From positions 1 to 62,395 of the forward strand of contig NZ_CAMDLM010000025.1 in NCBI RefSeq assembly GCF_945901735.1: DNA of 62,395 nucleotides, in the 5' to 3' direction. Shown here piece after piece: positions 60,054 to 62,395 of this stretch; the first letter of the stretch is position 1, and every line of letters starts with the position of its first letter. A program made the translations under genes and the position numbers. The DNA comes from Limnohabitans sp. Rim8 (GTDB taxonomy: Bacteria; Pseudomonadota; Gammaproteobacteria; Burkholderiales; Burkholderiaceae_C). The notes under the pieces were generated by a model, which had not been told where the DNA came from, did not search any database, and worked only from the letters and a program-made list of their open reading frames with translations.

Positions 60054-62395
60054 ATGTTGAAAACCTACCGTGAACACGCCGCCGAACGCGCCGCCTTGGG
60101 CATCCCACCTTTGCCGCTGGATGCCAAGCAAGTGGCCGAACTGATCGAACTGATCAAGAACCCACCAGCAGGCGAAGACGCCTTCTTGATGGACCTGTTG
60201 ACCCACCGTGTGCCACCGGGCGTGGACGATGCCGCCAAGGTCAAGGCGTCTTTCCTGGCTGCTGTGGCGCACGGTGAAATCAACGTGGCTTTGGTCTCAA
60301 AAGCCAAGGCCACTGAGCTGCTGGGCACCATGGTGGGCGGCTACAACGTGCACCCACTGATCGAATTGCTCGACAACACTGAAGTGGCTGCCGTGGCTGC
60401 TCAAGCCCTGAAGAAAACATTGTTGATGTTTGACTTCTTCAACGACGTCGCCGAAAAAGCCAAGGCCGGCAACGCCAAGGCCAAAGAGGTCATGCAAAGC
60501 TGGGCTGAGGCCGAGTGGTTCACCAGCCGTCCCGAAGTCGAGAAGAAAATCACCATCACCGTCTTCAAGGTGCTTGGTGAAACCAACACCGACGATTTGT
60601 CGCCCGCGCCCGACGCTTGGAGTCGCCCCGACATCCCATTGCACTACCTGGCGATGCTGAAAAACACCCGCGAAGGCGCCCCCTTCAAGCCCGAAGAAGA
60701 CGGCAAGCGCGGCCCCATGGCCATGATCGAAGAGCTCAAGAAAAAAGGCCACTTGGTGTCCTACGTGGGCGACGTGGTCGGCACCGGCTCTAGCCGCAAG
60801 TCGGCCACCAACAGCATCATCTGGGGCTTTGGTGAAGACATCCCCTTCGTGCCGAACAAGCGTTTTGGCGGCGTGACCTTGGGTGGCAAGATCGCCCCCA
60901 TCTTTTTCAACACCCAAGAAGACTCGGGCGCTTTGCCCATCGAAGTCGATGTGAGCGGACTGAACATGGGCGACGTGGTGGACGTATTGCCCTACGACGG
61001 CAAGATCGTGCGCCATGGTGAAACCGTCACCACCTTCCAGCTCAAGAGCGATGTGTTGTTTGACGAAGTGCGCGCTGGCGGCCGCATCAACCTGATCATC
61101 GGCCGCAGCTTGACCGCCAAGGCGCGTGAGTTCCTGGGTTTGCCCGCGTCCACCGTGTTCCGCCTGCCCACCGTGCCCGCGTCGACCCAAGCTGGCTTCA
61201 CCTTGGCCCAAAAGATGGTTGGTCGTGCGGTCGGTTTGCCTGAAGGCCAGGGCGTGCGCCCCGGTACCTACTGCGAACCCAAGATGACCACCGTGGGCTC
61301 GCAAGACACCACCGGCCCGATGACCCGCGACGAGTTGAAAGACCTGGCATGCCTCGGCTTCTCGGCCGACATGGTCATGCAATCGTTTTGTCACACCGCG
61401 GCTTACCCCAAGTCGGTGGACGTCAAAACCCACCGCGAACTGCCCGCTTTCATCAGCAACCGTGGCGGCGTGTCACTGCGCCCCGGCGATGGCGTGATCC
61501 ACAGTTGGCTCAACCGTTTGTTGTTGCCCGACACCGTGGGCACCGGCGGTGACTCGCACACCCGTTTCCCCATCGGCATTTCCTTCCCCGCAGGTTCGGG
61601 TTTGGTGGCGTTTGGCGCGGCCACGGGCGTGATGCCTTTGGACATGCCCGAATCCATCTTGGTGCGCTTCAAAGGCGAGATGCAGCCCGGCGTGACCTTG
61701 CGTGATTTGGTGCACGCCATTCCGCTGTACGGCATCAAGCAGGGCCTGCTCACCGTGGCCAAGTCCGGCAAGATCAACGAGTTCTCGGGCCGCATCCTGG
61801 AAATCGAAGGCCTGCCCAACCTCAAGGTCGAGCAAGCGTTTGAGTTGTCCGACGCGTCCGCCGAGCGCTCGGCCGCCGGTTGCACCATCAAGTTGAACAA
61901 AGAGCCGGTCGAGGAATACCTCAAATCCAACGTGGTGCTCATGAAAAACATGATCGCCGACGGTTATGCCGACGCCCGCACGCTGGCGCGCCGCATCGAG
62001 AAAGTCGAAGCCTGGCTGGCCGCGCCCAACCTGCTCGAAGCCGACAAAGACGCCGAATACGCACACGTCATCGAGATCGACATGAACGAGATCAAAGAGC
62101 CGATCCTGTGCTGCCCCAACGACCCGGACGACGCCAAGTTTTTGTCCGACGTGGCCGGCACCAAGATCGACGAAGCCTTCATCGGCAGTTGCATGACCAA
62201 TATTGGCCACTTCCGCGCGGCGGCCAAGCTGCTCGGCGGCAGCCGCGACATCCCGGTCAAGCTGTGGGTCGCACCGCCCACCAAGATGGACGAGAGCGAG
62301 TTGATCAAAGAAGGCCATTACGCCAACTTCGGCGCCGCCGGTGCCCGCACGGAAATGCCTGGCTGCTCGCTGTGCATGGGCAACCAGGCCCAGGT
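60054..62395 (+). CDS. acnB: Aconitate hydratase B, 3'-truncated by the window edge
   Basis: An AcnB-type aconitase that isomerises citrate to isocitrate. The visible 780 or so codons cover the N-terminal HEAT-like region, the swivel domain ([18 protein letters not shown]) and most of the catalytic part. The iron-sulfur cysteines are seen in [11 protein letters not shown] and [10 protein letters not shown], the latter at the very end of the window. CGGAG precedes the ATG. The remaining 80 or so residues lie outside the window. Confidence 0.97.
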   Translation, partial: MLKTYREHAAERAALGIPPLPLDAKQVAELIELIKNPPAGEDAFLMDLLTHRVPPGVDDAAKVKASFLAAVAHGEINVALVSKAKATELLGTMVGGYNVHPLIELLDNTEVAAVAAQALKKTLLMFDFFNDVAEKAKAGNAKAKEVMQSWAEAEWFTSRPEVEKKITITVFKVLGETNTDDLSPAPDAWSRPDIPLHYLAMLKNTREGAPFKPEEDGKRGPMAMIEELKKKGHLVSYVGDVVGTGSSRKSATNSIIWGFGEDIPFVPNKRFGGVTLGGKIAPIFFNTQEDSGALPIEVDVSGLNMGDVVDVLPYDGKIVRHGETVTTFQLKSDVLFDEVRAGGRINLIIGRSLTAKAREFLGLPASTVFRLPTVPASTQAGFTLAQKMVGRAVGLPEGQGVRPGTYCEPKMTTVGSQDTTGPMTRDELKDLACLGFSADMVMQSFCHTAAYPKSVDVKTHRELPAFISNRGGVSLRPGDGVIHSWLNRLLLPDTVGTGGDSHTRFPIGISFPAGSGLVAFGAATGVMPLDMPESILVRFKGEMQPGVTLRDLVHAIPLYGIKQGLLTVAKSGKINEFSGRILEIEGLPNLKVEQAFELSDASAERSAAGCTIKLNKEPVEEYLKSNVVLMKNMIADGYADARTLARRIEKVEAWLAAPNLLEADKDAEYAHVIEIDMNEIKEPILCCPNDPDDAKFLSDVAGTKIDEAFIGSCMTNIGHFRAAAKLLGGSRDIPVKLWVAPPTKMDESELIKEGHYANFGAAGARTEMPGCSLCMGNQAQ

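Noticed and set aside
60297..61433. 378-codon minus-strand frame opposite acnB
   Set aside because: Antisense to a clear aconitase; its His/Gly/Val-rich translation has no domain.
1..62395. tRNA, rRNA, CRISPR arrays, prophage genes or plasmid origins
   Set aside because: Reading both strands gave no cloverleaf, no repeat-spacer array, no integrase and no replication gene; none can be supported.

Overview
The window looks like chromosome from a Betaproteobacterium of the Comamonadaceae (order Burkholderiales; Limnohabitans-, Rhodoferax- or Polaromonas-like). This is an inference. It rests on the right-hand TCA-cycle block (gltA, sdhE, sdhBADC, a GntR regulator, mdh, a citE-like gene, acnB), on three Bug-type receptors plus a complete TctCBA system, and on moderately high GC. 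I see no rRNA, tRNA, CRISPR array, integrase or intact transposase.

Layout. 1-4.8 kb is mixed: the end of an EamA exporter, a crotonase, a fused alpha/beta hydrolase-adenylate cyclase, a truncated SiaB-like fragment next to a possible IS256-type end, and a short BLUF photoreceptor bracketed by a decayed 28-bp repeat. 4.9-6.1 kb holds an OFA-type transporter. 6.7-13.5 kb is a catabolic locus: TRAP transporter (dctPMQ), SDR and FCD-GntR repressor on the minus strand, with a dehydrogenase-SAF protein and a lactonase-like amidohydrolase diverging from it. An identical 17-bp block lies in both promoters. 13.5-19.8 kb has a class II aldolase, an MFS pump, a small zinc-ribbon protein, a mandelate-racemase-type enzyme paired with a PhyH oxygenase, a PsiE-like and a CBS protein.

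20.1-32.6 kb is the most striking region: twelve minus-strand genes with small gaps or overlaps that read as one operon (cupin, OYE-type reductase, TetR, epimerase, DHDPS-like aldolase, TctCBA, sugar-phosphate-isomerase-like protein, enolase-superfamily protein, second Bug receptor, DUF993 protein). A good sigma70-type promoter with an embedded palindrome precedes it. It is probably an uptake and degradation pathway for an organic or sugar acid that I cannot name.

32.8-39.1 kb holds a hydrolase, a small membrane protein, an APC permease, a methyltransferase with an export signal and a membrane-bound spermidine-synthase-like protein. 39.1-45.4 kb is another catabolic set (SDR, Bug, split AtuA, LysR, SDR, CitE-like). 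45.5-50.8 kb is a MoxR-DUF58-VWA operon with a divergent VWA paralogue and a PDZ-less HtrA-like protease. 50.8-62.4 kb is the TCA block; matching AAGAC-type palindromes before sdhC and between gntR and mdh suggest shared control. acnB runs off the right edge.
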